Notes: generated from the sequence alone by a model not told the origin. 34,688 nucleotides of DNA from Desulfobacterales bacterium (GCA_021737185.1 JAIPEL010000040.1:1-34688); one strand, 5' to 3'. Counted from the stretch's first letter, positions 1 to 8,866 are shown. Numbers and translations: made by a program.

Positions 1-131
1 AAAGTCCGATATCTGCGTTCCCCTTCATCCCTCGTCATTGCGGCGTACTGTAAGTACGCCTCATTCCTCAGGATTCGGGCGCCTTGATCTCGAACTTTTT
101 ACAAAGCCGCCTAAAAGCTGACTTTTTACGA
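1..131. repeat. MITE-like fold-back element (copy 1, left end cut by window edge)
   Basis: The right terminus CTTTTTACGA (122-131) is the inverted form of TCGTAAAAAG, the same terminus that bounds two other elements in this window (11156-11273 and 31230-31381). The left end begins at the window edge with AAAGTCCGA, matching the inner part of the left terminus of the other copies. An internal perfect palindrome lies at 42-60 (GGCGTACT-GTA-AGTACGCC). A second ACTTTTTAC copy lies at 95-103. No transposase is encoded. The element sits directly 3' of bamE and could act as its transcript end. What mobilises it is unknown. Confidence 0.6.
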
Positions 132-143
132 ACGCATCATGTT

Positions 144-3100
144 TCAGGCGTTGCAAGCTTCCGGCGCGGCTGCGTCGATCTGGCACAGGATCTCCCCGTC
201 GGTAAAGTGCTTCAATACGATGGCATTGGTCGGGCACTTTGCGTTGCAGAGGCCGTCTCCCTTGCAGAGCACCGGGTTGACCCAGGCTTTTTTCCCGGCC
301 GGCCGGTCGACGAACTCGATCGCATCGTAGGCACAGGCGCTGATGCAGGCGCCGCAAGAAACGCAATCGTTTTCGTGGACCTCGCAAACAGCCCCTGAAG
401 CGACGACTGTTTCGTGGGAAAGAAGCGTCAAGACCCGGCCGGCAGCGCCGTATGCCTGGTTGATCGCCTCTGAGATATGCTTCGGATACTGGGCCATCCC
501 GCAAAGAAAGACGCCGTCTGCGGCAAATTCCACCGGCTTCAGTTTCGCGTGGGCTTCCTTGAAGAACGCGTCCGGGCTCAAGGTCAGTTTGAACAGGCCG
601 GCCACCTTGTCCGTGGCCGCCGATGGCACCACGGCAGCGGCCAGAGAAACCACGTCGGCGTCCAGTTCGAGCCGCTGGCCTAAAATGGGGTCCGGAACGG
701 TCACCCGCAAAATTTCCCTGCCGCCTTCTTTGGCGGCTTCGATCCGGGGCGGATCTTCCGGCTCATACCGGATGAATTTCACATCCCGATCCGCCGCTTC
801 CCGGTAAAAATCCTCTTTCAAACCGTAGGTTCTCATGTCCCGGAACAGGATGTAGACGTCCATCTCCGGGTTGATCTCCTTCAGTTTCAGCGCATTTTTC
901 ACGGCATGGCTGCAGCATACCCGGCTGCAGTAATTCCTGTCCTCGTTGCGGCAGCCGACACACTGGATCATCACCACGCTGCCGGCCTTCATGACCTTTT
1001 CGTCTTCTTCGGCGATTCTTTCTTCCAGCTCCAGATGGGTGACGACCCGTTCGTCTTCACCGTACAGATACTCGGTCGGTTTGTATTCGTCGGCACCGAC
1101 AGCGATGACGGTTGCGCCGTGCTGGATCTGTTTGACTCTTCCCTCGGTCTCCAGCGTGGTGACGAAGTTGCCCACATAGCCGGACACATCCAGAAGTTCC
1201 GCATCGTGGGATACGTGGATCAGGGGGTTTTTGTAGACCTTGCCGATGAGGTCCTTCAGGTAGACCTGCACATCGAGCCCTTCCAGGGTCTGGTGAAGCC
1301 TTCTGGCGTTGCCGCCCAGCTCTTTGTTCTTCTCCACCAGATGGACCGGGTGTCCCTGATTGGCGATGGCCAGGGCGCAGGTCATGCCCGCCACTCCGCC
1401 GCCGACCACCAGCGCCGCCTTGTTGACCGGCAGGTCGAATTCCTGCAGCGGCTCCAGCCGTCTGGCCCGGGCGACCGACATCCGGATGATGTCCTTTGCC
1501 TTACGGGTGGCTTCGTCTTTTTCCTTGGAGTGGACCCAGGAGCAATGCTCCCGGATGTTGGCCATGTCGAGGTAATATTGATTGATTCCCGCCTCGCGAA
1601 GGGTGTCCCGGAACAACGGCTCTAAGGTCCTGGGCGAGCAGGCGGCGATGACGACCCGGTTGAGCCCCTTTTCCTTTGCCATGTCGGTGATTTCCCGGGC
1701 GGAATTCGTGGCGCACGAAAACAGCTGCTCCTGGGCGTAGACGACGTTGGGCAGGGTCAGGGCGTATTCAACGGCGGAAGGAACGTTGACCACGCTTCCG
1801 ATGTTGGCGCCGCAATGACAAATAAAAACGCCGATTTTCGGTTCCTCGCCGGAGACATCCCGTTCCTCCGGGTAGACCCTTTCCACGGCCAGTTTTCCCC
1901 GCCGATAATCCAGAAATTCGGCGCTCTGGACCCCGGCACCGCTGGCGGTAAACACCGATTCGGGAATGTCGGTGGGTCCATGGAAGGCTCCGCTGGCATA
2001 AATGCCGGGCCGGGAAGTCTTGATCGGGTTGGCCGGATCGGTTTTGCAAAACCCGTGGGACTCGAGCTCGATCCCGAATGTATCCGCCATTTTTACATAT
2101 TCGGCAGGGGGACTCAGCCCGACGGACAACACCACCATCTCGAATTCTTCCTCTTTTACCCCCTGATCGGGGGTCGAATATCGGACGATGACATTTTTGT
2201 TTTCGGGATTTTCTCCGACGATCGCTGCATAGCTTCGGATGAACCGCGTGTCGGGAAGCTGCTCAGCCCGGTGGAAGTACCGCTCGAAGTCCTTTCCCCA
2301 GGATCGGATATCGTTGTGAAAGATCGTGCATCGGGCCTCTGGGTCGTGGTCGTGGGTCAGGATCACCTGCTTTTGCGTGTACGTGCAGCACACCCCCGAA
2401 CAGTAGCTGTTGTCGCCCGGGGTCACCCGTCTGGAGCCGACGCATTGAATCCAGGCGACGTTGCGCGGATGCTTTCTGTCCGAAGTCCGCAGCACCTCCC
2501 CGGCATAGGGTCCGGTGGAGGAAAGCAGCCGCTCGTAGTCCATGCTGGTGACGACGTTCTCGAACTTTCCGTAGCCGTAGTCGTCTCTTGTCTTGGGATC
2601 GTACGGCTCCATGCCGAGGGAAAGAATGATCGCCCCGACGTTGACCTCGAGCTTCTCCTCTGTTTGACGCAGATCGATGGCGTCGTTCTGGCAGACGCCT
2701 TCGCAGATGAGGCACTTTTTCTCTTTCAGATAAAGGCAGCTTTCATCGATGTAAGCGACGAGCGGAATCGCCTGGGAAAAATAGATGTGTACGGCCTTGT
2801 TCTCCGATATATCCTGGTTGAAGGGATCCGGATACTGCACCGGGCAGTACTCTACGCAGGTGCCGCAGCCGGTGCATTTGTCCTCGATGATGTACCGGGG
2901 CTTTTTTTTCAGGGTGACTTTGAAATCACCCGCTTCGCCATCCACACCGTCGACTTCGGTATACGTCAGGACCTCTATGTTCGGATGCCGGCCGACCTCG
3001 ACCAGTTTCGGTGAAAGAGTTCACATGGAACAGTCGTTGGTGGGAAAGGTCTTGTCGAGCTGGGCCATGTGGCCGCCGATGCTCGGCGCCTTTTCGACCA

Positions 3101-3236
3101 GGTATACTTTAAAGCCTGCGGCGGCAAGATCGAGCGAGGCCTGGATGCCGCTGACGCCTCCTCCGACCACCATGACGTCTCCGAAGTTCCGGTCCGCAAG
3201 GCTTTTGCAAAGATTTTCAATCTGTTCTTTTTCCAC
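144..3236 (-). CDS. bamE: Benzoyl-CoA reductase electron-transfer subunit BamE (HdrA-like selenoprotein)
   Basis: HdrA-like flavin/iron-sulfur subunit of class II benzoyl-CoA reductase, proposed to split electrons through FAD and [4Fe-4S] clusters toward BamD, BamC and BamB. Read from GTG 3236 (AAAGGA upstream) it gives 1030 residues if the in-frame UGA at 3021-3023 is decoded as selenocysteine 72. The frame continues without shift on both sides: DCSM-U-TLSPKLVEVGRHPNI, where HdrA proteins normally have Cys. An N-terminal FAD Rossmann motif (VGGGVSG, about 19-25) is followed by CTGCGTC and CLICEGVC cluster sites (about 120-180). A second FAD module (VGGGVAG, near 600) and a C-terminal two-cluster ferredoxin (CVSCGAC and CKGDGLC) follow, so the protein is a tandem HdrA. 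It lies downstream of bamD, 32 nt away. Conventional gene calling would break it into two pieces. Confidence 0.88.
2992..3023 (-). promoter_or_regulatory. In-frame UGA (Sec) with candidate bacterial SECIS hairpin in bamE
   Basis: The UGA codon is at 3023-3021 on the minus strand. Nine nucleotides later a small hairpin can form at 3011-2992: CCGA/UCGG outer stem, CU/AG inner stem, apical loop GGUCG. The GGU of the loop starts 17 nt after UGA. The E. coli fdhF SECIS has a GGU loop about 18 nt after UGA, so the geometry fits bacterial SelB recognition. The stem is short with an internal loop, so the fold alone is modest evidence. The stronger argument is that UGA replaces the conserved HdrA cysteine and that the frame continues with conserved HdrA sequence. 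Confidence 0.7.
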
Positions 3237-3268
3237 TGCTCTTTGTCCTTTTCAGGTTGCCTTTGTTG

Positions 3269-4420
3269 TCAGATCACTTCCTGGATGATTTCCGTGATGT
3301 CCTTGATTTCAAGGACGTCTTCCATCTCCAGGTTCAACCGACTTTCCTCGAAATTGGTAATGCAGTAAGGGCAGGCGGTGGCCAGCACACGGGCCCCGAC
3401 TTCCTGCGCCTGCTTCAGACGCAGATCGGAGAAGCGTTCGCTCATCGGCGTATCCATCCAGATTCTGCCGCCTCCTCCCCCGCAGCAGAGGCTGTTTTTG
3501 CGGCAATCCGCCATTTCAATAAGCTCAAGGCCGGGAATCTGCTGCAGAACATCCCGCGGCTGGTCATAGATGTCATTGTGGCGCCCCAGATAGCAGGGAT
3601 CGTGATAGGTCACTTTCTTGTCGTAGCCCTTGGTGATTTCAAGCCGTCCTTCCCGGATCAGTTCGAACAGCACCTGGGACATGTGCACGATCTCGAAGTT
3701 CACCATAAACTCGGGATACTCGTTTTTGAATGTGTGGTAGCAGTGGGGAGAGGAAACGATGATTTTCCTGACGCCGTTATCGATAAAGGTCTTGATGTTT
3801 TCCTTGGCAAGACGCTTGAACACTTCCTCGCTGCCGGTCTTTCGGATGCTTTCGCCGCAGCAGTTTTCCTGGGAGCCCAGGATTCCGAAAGAAACCCCGG
3901 CTTTGTCGAGGATGTCGGCCGTGGCCACGGCGACCTTTTTCATTCTCGGATCGTAGCTGCAGTAGCATCCGACGAAGTACAGCGCCTCCATACCCTCGGA
4001 AAACTGTTTCACCGGCAGGTCTTTGGCCCAGTCGGCCCGTTTTTTCCGCTCGCCCTGCAGGGGGTTTCCTTCGGAAATGATGCTGGCCCGGGCCGTTCGG
4101 GCCGATTTGACGGAGGCCGGAAACACCTCGTATTCGGTGGCCACCCGGCGCAGGGACACCCCGATTTGGATCTGGGTCACCCCTCGAGGACAATTGCGGG
4201 TGCAGTTTCCGCAGGTGGTGCACCGCCAGATGTCTTCCCCGTCGATCTCGGTCAGGCCGAAAGCGGCCTCCCGGATGATTTTCCTCATGCTGAAGGTTCT
4301 GACCCGGTTCCAAGGGCAGACGACGTCGCACAATCCGCACTGGAAGCACAATTTGTAGGGCTCGCCACCGGCCTCTTTGATTTCTTCTATGACTTCTTTG
4401 AAGGGCGCGACTGTTTCCAC
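3269..4420 (-). CDS. bamD: Benzoyl-CoA reductase subunit BamD (HdrD-like Fe-S protein)
   Basis: 383-residue HdrD/GlpC-type iron-sulfur protein expected to pass electrons between BamE and BamC/BamB. The N-terminal ferredoxin domain carries CFQCGLCDVVC (about 25-35) and CTTCGNCTRNC (about 68-78), each completed by a CP motif. Two CCG domains follow: CYC...ENCCG around residues 150-190 and CYLG...LCCGGGGG around 275-320, the signature of cysteine-rich domains that bind the noncubane cluster or its relatives. Start GTG 4420 is preceded by a weak GAGG-like site. It is separated from bamC by 168 nt containing a degenerate AAGCACGAAA/CGAAATCCGAA repeat, and leads into bamE after 32 nt. A generic heterodisulfide-reductase-like protein is the alternative; the bamBCDE order supports BamD. 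Confidence 0.85.
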   Translation of the reverse strand: METVAPFKEVIEEIKEAGGEPYKLCFQCGLCDVVCPWNRVRTFSMRKIIREAAFGLTEIDGEDIWRCTTCGNCTRNCPRGVTQIQIGVSLRRVATEYEVFPASVKSARTARASIISEGNPLQGERKKRADWAKDLPVKQFSEGMEALYFVGCYCSYDPRMKKVAVATADILDKAGVSFGILGSQENCCGESIRKTGSEEVFKRLAKENIKTFIDNGVRKIIVSSPHCYHTFKNEYPEFMVNFEIVHMSQVLFELIREGRLEITKGYDKKVTYHDPCYLGRHNDIYDQPRDVLQQIPGLELIEMADCRKNSLCCGGGGGRIWMDTPMSERFSDLRLKQAQEVGARVLATACPYCITNFEESRLNLEMEDVLEIKDITEIIQEVI

Positions 4421-4588
4421 TGTTTTCTGTTATCCTCAATCGGTTAGGTTTCAAACATCCCGCGTCAGGCTATTGTGCTTCCCAGGTGGAAAGACCACAC
4501 AAGCACGAAACCCGAAATCCGAATTTGTGGTTGCAATGGATTCCCATCTGTTCTGAATTTCAGACGAAAATCTTTGCGACCGGGAATG

Positions 4589-5122
4589 TCACTCTTTCTT
4601 GCTCAGCCGAGCAACGGTCTCCATAATCTTCTGCAGCCCGTATTTGCTGGCCAGCGCTTCCAGTCCGATTTCCAGCTCCTCCTGCTCTTCTGTTTCCTCG
4701 ACTTCCTCTTCCCGTTCTTCATAGGTCAGGGCATCGACCAGGCACCACTGCACGCACAGGGGCTCGTCTTCGCCTTCACACATGTCGCATTTGAGGGGAA
4801 GCCCGGAATCGGGTTCTTTGAACTCTTGCCTGGAGGGGCAGGAGGCCCGGCAAAAGGCGCATTCGTCGTATTCTTTTCCGTCGATCGTGTACTTGTCTCT
4901 TCCGGCGCATTCGGCCACCGCGTATTCACCGGCGCAGACCGGGACGTAGACGTCTCTGAGCGGATCGCGGATCACCCGTATGCGGGATCTTGCCGGGTTG
5001 TTGCTGCTGTATTTCGGCGAGGCATGAAAGGCGGAACAAACGACCTCGCACGCCCGGCAGCCGTTGCATTTATCGACATCGATCTTGATGGTTTTGACGA
5101 TCTTCTTTTTTTTCTCACCCTT
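4589..5122 (-). CDS. bamC: Benzoyl-CoA reductase electron-transfer subunit BamC
   Basis: Polyferredoxin-type small subunit that partners the tungsten subunit BamB. Cysteine groups are visible in order: CNGCRACEVVC near the N terminus, then CAFCRASC, then CDMCEGE...CVQWC, consistent with three [4Fe-4S] clusters. The C-terminal tail is Glu-rich (EEREEEVEETEEQEELE), likely a flexible acidic linker. I prefer GTG 5122 as start (177 residues), because AAAGGGTG lies 6 nt upstream; GTG 5134 would put that site almost on the start codon. The gene begins 21 nt after bamB ends, so the two are surely cotranscribed. AOR-associated ferredoxins and HycB-like proteins look similar; the position next to bamB decides the call. 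Confidence 0.85.
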   Translation of the reverse strand, partial: KGEKKKKIVKTIKIDVDKCNGCRACEVVCSAFHASPKYSSNNPARSRIRVIRDPLRDVYVPVCAGEYAVAECAGRDKYTIDGKEYDECAFCRASCPSRQEFKEPDSGLPLKCDMCEGEDEPLCVQWCLVDALTYEEREEEVEETEEQEELEIGLEALASKYGLQKIMETVARLSKKE

Positions 5123-5143
5123 CACGGCGATCACCCTTTCGCT

Positions 5144-7165
5144 TTAAACCTTCTCTTCTTCCACGGTTGCATTTTCCGCCGGGGCCTCTTCGGAAGGGGC
5201 ATCTTCACTGTCCGTCAGAATCCCCCTTTTGAGAAAATCTTCGCTCACATATCCCAGGTCCATCTTGTCGAGGTATTCTTTGGTCGGGATTCCTTCGTTG
5301 TTCCACCCCTTGTATTTGTAGTAGGTATCCAGTAGCTCTTTTTCGAGCTCAGGAAACCGTTTTTTCCAGTGATTCTCGGGCGGTTTGTCGTCTTTTCTTC
5401 TCATGCCCCTTCGGATGTTGATGGCCCGGACCAGCGTACGATATCGTTTGGCGGCCTCGGTCAGCTTCTCTTCGTCCATGTCGATGCCGGCGCCGGCAGA
5501 AATGAACTTCGGGTAGTTGTGGATGTGGTAGGGAGGCTTCAGGGGAAACGACGAAAGGCCCGCGCACATGCCCAGGGCGTCGTCGATGTAGTGCATCCGC
5601 TCCTGCCAGTCGACGATATCGCAGGTCATTTCCGCCGTCGGGTAATAGGGAATCGAGTTTTCCCCCCGCAGCTCCCAGTCCAGGAAATATTGTTTGAACT
5701 TTTCGTCGGGGACCTGGATCCAGTCCTTGACGAACTCTTCTCTTTGCTCTCTTTTTGGAAACGGCGCCTGGGGAAACTGTCCTTCGATCTGGGTGATGTT
5801 GATCTTTTCCCCGGTGCTGTACATGAGAAAATAGATCGGATTGAGCATGGAAAGCTTCAGCGGGAGCTGCTCGTGCTTTTTGATGGTATTGTGGGCGAAT
5901 TTGTCCGCGCCCTTGCCGATTTTCTGGGCCGCCCAATAGGTACCTTCGGCCAGCACGTCCCCGATCCCCTCCCGCCGCACGATTTTATCCAGCAGGTAGT
6001 AAAACCGTCCTTCGTTGTCCTCCGGAAACTCCGGAAGATCGTCGTCGGTCAAAATGCCCTCTTCGTAAAGCTCGATGGCAAAGGCCATCACCTGGGGGGC
6101 GGAAAAACCGTCCACTCCGTATTCGGTGGCCTTTTGTGCGATCTTCAGGCCGAAGTCGAGGTCCGAAAAGGCCGCCATGGTATAGGTCAGCTTCGTGAAG
6201 CACTTCATCATGTAAGTTGGCATGCCCGGGGGGGTAATGGTCGCCCCGCATTCCATCGGGCAGTTGTAGCAGCTGACGAGGCGCGTACGCGCGTTTTCCA
6301 TCGTCTCGGTCCACTCTTTTGCGATCTCCTCGGTCCAGAAGCCTTTTCTTCGCTCGCGGGAGTTTCCCCACATGAAGTTTTCGGTGTGCCATTTTTCGTC
6401 ATGAACCTTCATCTCCTGGGGCGAGCCGAGTCCGGTCAAAATGGGCATAACGCCTTTGATCGGGTTTTCCTCGCGCCACTTGATGTAATCGAGCACCTCC
6501 TTGCAAAGTCCCAGGAATTCTTCGGGCCGGGCGACGTTGACGTCTTTTGTTCCCCGAACGGCGATCGCCTTGACCCTCTTGTCTCCCATCACGGCCCCGA
6601 TGCCGCCCCGGCTGGCGCTGGACCTGCCCTGTTCGATGGAAGCGTAAAAAACCCGGTTTTCCCCGGCCAGCCCGATGGCCGCCACCTGGGCCTTGGGCTC
6701 GTTGAGCTCCTTGCGGATCAGGTCCTGGGTCTCGACAGCCCCCTTTCCGTGCAGGTGCGATGCGTCCCGGATCTCGACCTGGTCGTTGTGGATCCACAGA
6801 TAGACCAGGTCCGGGGACTTGCCGCGAAGGATCACCTTGTCGTAGCCGGCGTACTTCAACTCCGGGGCCCAGAACCCGCCCATCATGGAAAAGGCCAGCA
6901 GCTCGGTCTGGGGGGAAATGGTGGTAACGATGGTTCGGTTGCATCCGGTGGCCGGCGTTCCGCACAACAGACCGGCGGAAAAGATGACCAGATTGTCGGG
7001 AGAAAAGGGGTTGACTTCGGGGGGAACCCGGTCCCACATGATCTTGGCGCTGGTTCCCAGCCCCCCGAGATACAGCTCGGTGTCTCTCGGGTCGCTTTCC
7101 ACCCGTTCGATATTTCCCCGGGTCAGGTCGATTTCCAGATGATATCCCGTCTCTGCATACCTCAT
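5144..7165 (-). CDS. bamB: Class II benzoyl-CoA reductase catalytic subunit BamB (AOR-family tungstoenzyme)
   Basis: 673-residue member of the aldehyde:ferredoxin oxidoreductase family. In class II systems this subunit binds tungsten-bis-pterin and reduces benzoyl-CoA to cyclohexa-1,5-diene-1-carbonyl-CoA without ATP. The N-terminal AOR region has LGGLGTSAKIMWD and SMMGGFWAPELKYAGYDKVI. The cluster ligands are C299-x2-C302-x3-C306 (SCYNCPMEC) with the distal C534 (GMCAGLSS), matching the AOR [4Fe-4S] pattern. The C terminus adds about 30 acidic, Glu/Ala-rich residues that look disordered. ATG 7165 is preceded by AAGGGGAA. It is first in the bamB-C-D-E order and has its own promoter with three operator heptamers at 7251-7279. 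A generic AOR is possible, but the bamC/D/E neighbours plus bamA, bamQ and bamR argue for BamB. Confidence 0.9.
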   Translation of the reverse strand: MRYAETGYHLEIDLTRGNIERVESDPRDTELYLGGLGTSAKIMWDRVPPEVNPFSPDNLVIFSAGLLCGTPATGCNRTIVTTISPQTELLAFSMMGGFWAPELKYAGYDKVILRGKSPDLVYLWIHNDQVEIRDASHLHGKGAVETQDLIRKELNEPKAQVAAIGLAGENRVFYASIEQGRSSASRGGIGAVMGDKRVKAIAVRGTKDVNVARPEEFLGLCKEVLDYIKWREENPIKGVMPILTGLGSPQEMKVHDEKWHTENFMWGNSRERRKGFWTEEIAKEWTETMENARTRLVSCYNCPMECGATITPPGMPTYMMKCFTKLTYTMAAFSDLDFGLKIAQKATEYGVDGFSAPQVMAFAIELYEEGILTDDDLPEFPEDNEGRFYYLLDKIVRREGIGDVLAEGTYWAAQKIGKGADKFAHNTIKKHEQLPLKLSMLNPIYFLMYSTGEKINITQIEGQFPQAPFPKREQREEFVKDWIQVPDEKFKQYFLDWELRGENSIPYYPTAEMTCDIVDWQERMHYIDDALGMCAGLSSFPLKPPYHIHNYPKFISAGAGIDMDEEKLTEAAKRYRTLVRAINIRRGMRRKDDKPPENHWKKRFPELEKELLDTYYKYKGWNNEGIPTKEYLDKMDLGYVSEDFLKRGILTDSEDAPSEEAPAENATVEEEKV

Positions 7166-7250
7166 TGTTTTCCCCTTCTACGAATAGGGATTGTCAGAAT
7201 TCCGTTCCGTTTTTCCAAAAGCCTGTTGCAACACGGCTGGCCGACAAAAT

Positions 7251-7288
7251 GTAACTGTTATTTAGCTGTATTGTATCTATGCGTCAAG
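7251..7288 (-). promoter_or_regulatory. bamB promoter with triple 11-bp-spaced operator heptamers
   Basis: A -35 box TTGACG lies at 7288-7283 (minus strand). Seen on the plus strand, three heptamers start at 7251, 7262 and 7273: TGTAACT, TTTAGCT, TGTATCT, exactly 11 bp apart. They cover the spacer and the presumed -10 (TAAATA, 17-nt spacing). The same motif occurs at four other promoters in this window. Overlap of the operator with the core promoter suggests repression; this is inference. Confidence 0.65.
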
Positions 7289-7357
7289 GGCAAACCCCGA
7301 TGTCGCCCCCCCGGCGCAGGTCCATCCAGCCCTTGCGCCCGCCATTGAAGAAGGCTT

Positions 7358-7810
7358 CTATATGTCCATTTCGAGGTTGATCATATCGCCCTTTTGAAAG
7401 CCCAGGTTTTTGAAGAATTTCAACAGAATCCAGTCCCGCCGGTTGACAAAGGTGGTGATGGTGTCGACCCCCATCTTCTTGAGGCCTTTCACCATTTCCT
7501 CAAATAGGCGCTTGGCGATCCCCTTTCGCTGGCAGGCAGGGTCGACACCGATGGTATCGATCCATCCGACGCTTTCCGGCACCCCGTATTCCCATCGGCT
7601 TGCCCCTCCGATGATAAAACCGACCACCCGGCCGTCCAGTTCGGCCACCAGGGAGGAGATCTGCGGACGCTTTTGCACCAAGTCCAGCTTCATCTCCCAA
7701 TATTCGGGCCGTTGCTTGCCCAGCACCTTGACGTCGATCTCGATGATGCGGTCCAGATCCGCGGGGCCCATGGGCCGGATCACCGGCGAAAGGGAAGATT
7801 CGTCGCTCAC
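7358..7810 (-). CDS. GNAT-family N-acetyltransferase (1)
   Basis: 150-residue GNAT acetyltransferase. The acetyl-CoA pyrophosphate loop region is VDPACQRKGIAKRLFEEMVKGL (Q/R-x-x-G-x-A) around residues 87-108. The C-terminal beta strand LLKFFKNLGFQKGDMI is typical of RimI-like enzymes. I chose GTG 7810 because AAAAAGGAGGG precedes it; an upstream ATG at 7849 would begin inside the operator. Substrate is not determinable. It precedes bamB in the same orientation with a 192-nt gap and has its own operator-bearing promoter, so it belongs to the aromatic regulon. By analogy with Pat-type control of aryl-CoA ligases it might acetylate an enzyme of the pathway; that is only a hypothesis. Confidence 0.8.
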   Translation of the reverse strand: MSDESSLSPVIRPMGPADLDRIIEIDVKVLGKQRPEYWEMKLDLVQKRPQISSLVAELDGRVVGFIIGGASRWEYGVPESVGWIDTIGVDPACQRKGIAKRLFEEMVKGLKKMGVDTITTFVNRRDWILLKFFKNLGFQKGDMINLEMDI

Positions 7811-7833
7811 GCTACCCTCCTTTTTAATTACAT

Positions 7834-7874
7834 TGTAGCTATATTGCAACTACAAACGAGAGAGCTGCTTGTCA
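7834..7874 (-). promoter_or_regulatory. Promoter and operator of the first GNAT gene
   Basis: Consensus -35 TTGACA lies at 7874-7869 (minus strand). Heptamers TGTAGCT (7834-7840) and TGCAACT (7845-7851), read on the plus strand, are 11 bp apart. A weaker TTTAATT lies a further 11 bp on at 7823. The outer sequence also forms TTGTAG...CTACAA dyad ends. No good -10 is obvious at 17 nt. Confidence 0.55.
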
Positions 7875-8261
7875 AGAAAAAAATGGCGGTACAATCAGGA
7901 TTCAAGCCCGAGGTAAATTTTAGAGCGCCTGTCAAACAGCCGATCTATGACCTTGAGTTCGCGGGGCGCCAGTGCATATCAAGCTCTCTCAAACAGAACT
8001 GCAATATGACAATCCCTATAACTTATCAAATGGATACAGCCAGTTTGATCAATTGTGATACTTCTGTCGAAGCCTCCGCCTGTGTATGGAACGGCTTGTC
8101 ATGAGCCCAGTCGAATGGCCTCCGTGCCGTTCCGAGCGGCACGACACGGAGGTCGTGCCCTACGCAAAACCCCGACTTCGACCGAAGTTTCATTTGATGG
8201 GATTATTTCCCGGAAAACGGGAAATTGTCTGAGGTCTGACAAGGGCAGCGCCTATCTTGAA
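7875..8261. other. Gene-free stretch with serial palindromes
   Basis: No convincing gene is visible between the GNAT promoter and the 19-nt palindrome at 8262. It holds a chain of hairpins: CCTCCGTG (8119-8126) with CACGGAGG (8145-8152), ACTTCG-AC-CGAAGT (8175-8188) and ATTTCCCG-GAAAA-CGGGAAAT (8205-8225, five-nucleotide loop). Short open frames here lack codon bias and ribosome sites. Confidence 0.5.
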
Positions 8262-8280
8262 ATTTCGCGGAACGCGAAAT
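8262..8280. repeat. 19-nt TTTCGCG palindrome (copy 1)
   Basis: Perfect palindrome ATTTCGCG-GAA-CGCGAAAT. Further copies are at 12657, 19681, 21651 and, degenerate, 31518. Here it stands 5 nt from the hairpin that closes the second GNAT gene. Confidence 0.7.
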
Positions 8281-8285
8281 CAACT

Positions 8286-8327
8286 AAAATCACGCACCAT
8301 CGCGGCAGCAGTGGTGCGTGATTTTAG
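8286..8327 (-). terminator. Stop-codon-containing hairpin at the 3' end of GNAT gene 2
   Basis: Perfect 15-bp inverted repeat: TAAAATCACGCACCA (8286-8300) and its complement (8313-8327), 12-nt loop. The TAA stop of the upstream-reading gene (8326-8324) is part of the stem. No U-run follows on the minus strand, so it may stabilise mRNA ends rather than act as a classical intrinsic terminator. Confidence 0.6.
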
Positions 8328-8866
8328 GGGGTGACCCCGAATCGCAGCCACTTGAAATCTTTTTGAATTTTATCCGGCACCCGGGCTCCGATCCGCCCCA
8401 TGAAAAGGTTTTCCGGTTTGAGGCAGATGTTGGGCTCGTTGGTTTGAAACTCCTGGAATCCGTAGGGTTCAAAGAGCCGGATGAGCATCTGGCGGTATTG
8501 CAGCGCGGTCAGGCCGGAGCCGTCCAAGTCCCAGGTCCAGGAATAGCCCACCATGTATACGATCCTGTCTTCGATCTCCGGAAAGTCCAGAAGCATCCGC
8601 AGCAGGCCGTGTGCGACTTTGGCCGATCGCCAGCGGCGGCAGACCTCCACGGCCTTGACCTCCATCATGGTGCCCGGCCCCAGCGCCGACCAGCGCTCGG
8701 AGGCGTGGGGAAAACTGAGCACGGCAAAGCCGATGATGTGCGATCTGTCGACTGCGGCGACGGCCACATTGGCCCCGGGTTGGGCGGCAATCGCCTCCAG
8801 GCTCTCTTTCTTGGTGTAGAGCGATTTGTACTGCGCGTGCCGGCCGAACTCGGCATCGAAGGTCAT
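8324..8866 (-). CDS. GNAT-like acetyltransferase (2), atypical or damaged N terminus
   Basis: 180 residues from the first ATG (8866), resembling GNAT enzymes: AVAAVDRSHIIGFAVLSFPH is the central strand pair and MMEVKAVEVCRRWRSAKVAHGLLRMLL is the acetyl-CoA-binding strand-loop-helix with RRWRSAKVA as loop. Upstream codons in the same frame still look coding (SGKEIIIDRDL...ELNWPTDSEEL...CRPSQIRA), back to about 8970. No ATG, GTG or TTG occurs before the heptamer repeat tract at 8988-9211, and the frame stays open into it until a TGA at 9166-9164. The native start therefore seems to be lost, rare (ATC or CTG), or displaced by the repeat. Neighbouring GNAT genes suggest a related role. Family call moderate; substrate unknown. 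Confidence 0.6.
   Translation of the reverse strand: MTFDAEFGRHAQYKSLYTKKESLEAIAAQPGANVAVAAVDRSHIIGFAVLSFPHASERWSALGPGTMMEVKAVEVCRRWRSAKVAHGLLRMLLDFPEIEDRIVYMVGYSWTWDLDGSGLTALQYRQMLIRLFEPYGFQEFQTNEPNICLKPENLFMGRIGARVPDKIQKDFKWLRFGVTP

Noticed and set aside
3021..3023. Frameshift or pseudogene in bamE because of an internal stop
   Set aside because: The frame is unchanged across the UGA and both sides match HdrA continuously; a Cys-to-Sec replacement explains it better.
5369..7348. 659-codon open frame opposite bamB, and similar long antisense frames opposite bamE, bamD and the fusion gene
   Set aside because: They mirror strongly biased third positions of the real genes, have no ribosome sites or domains, and vanish at gene ends.
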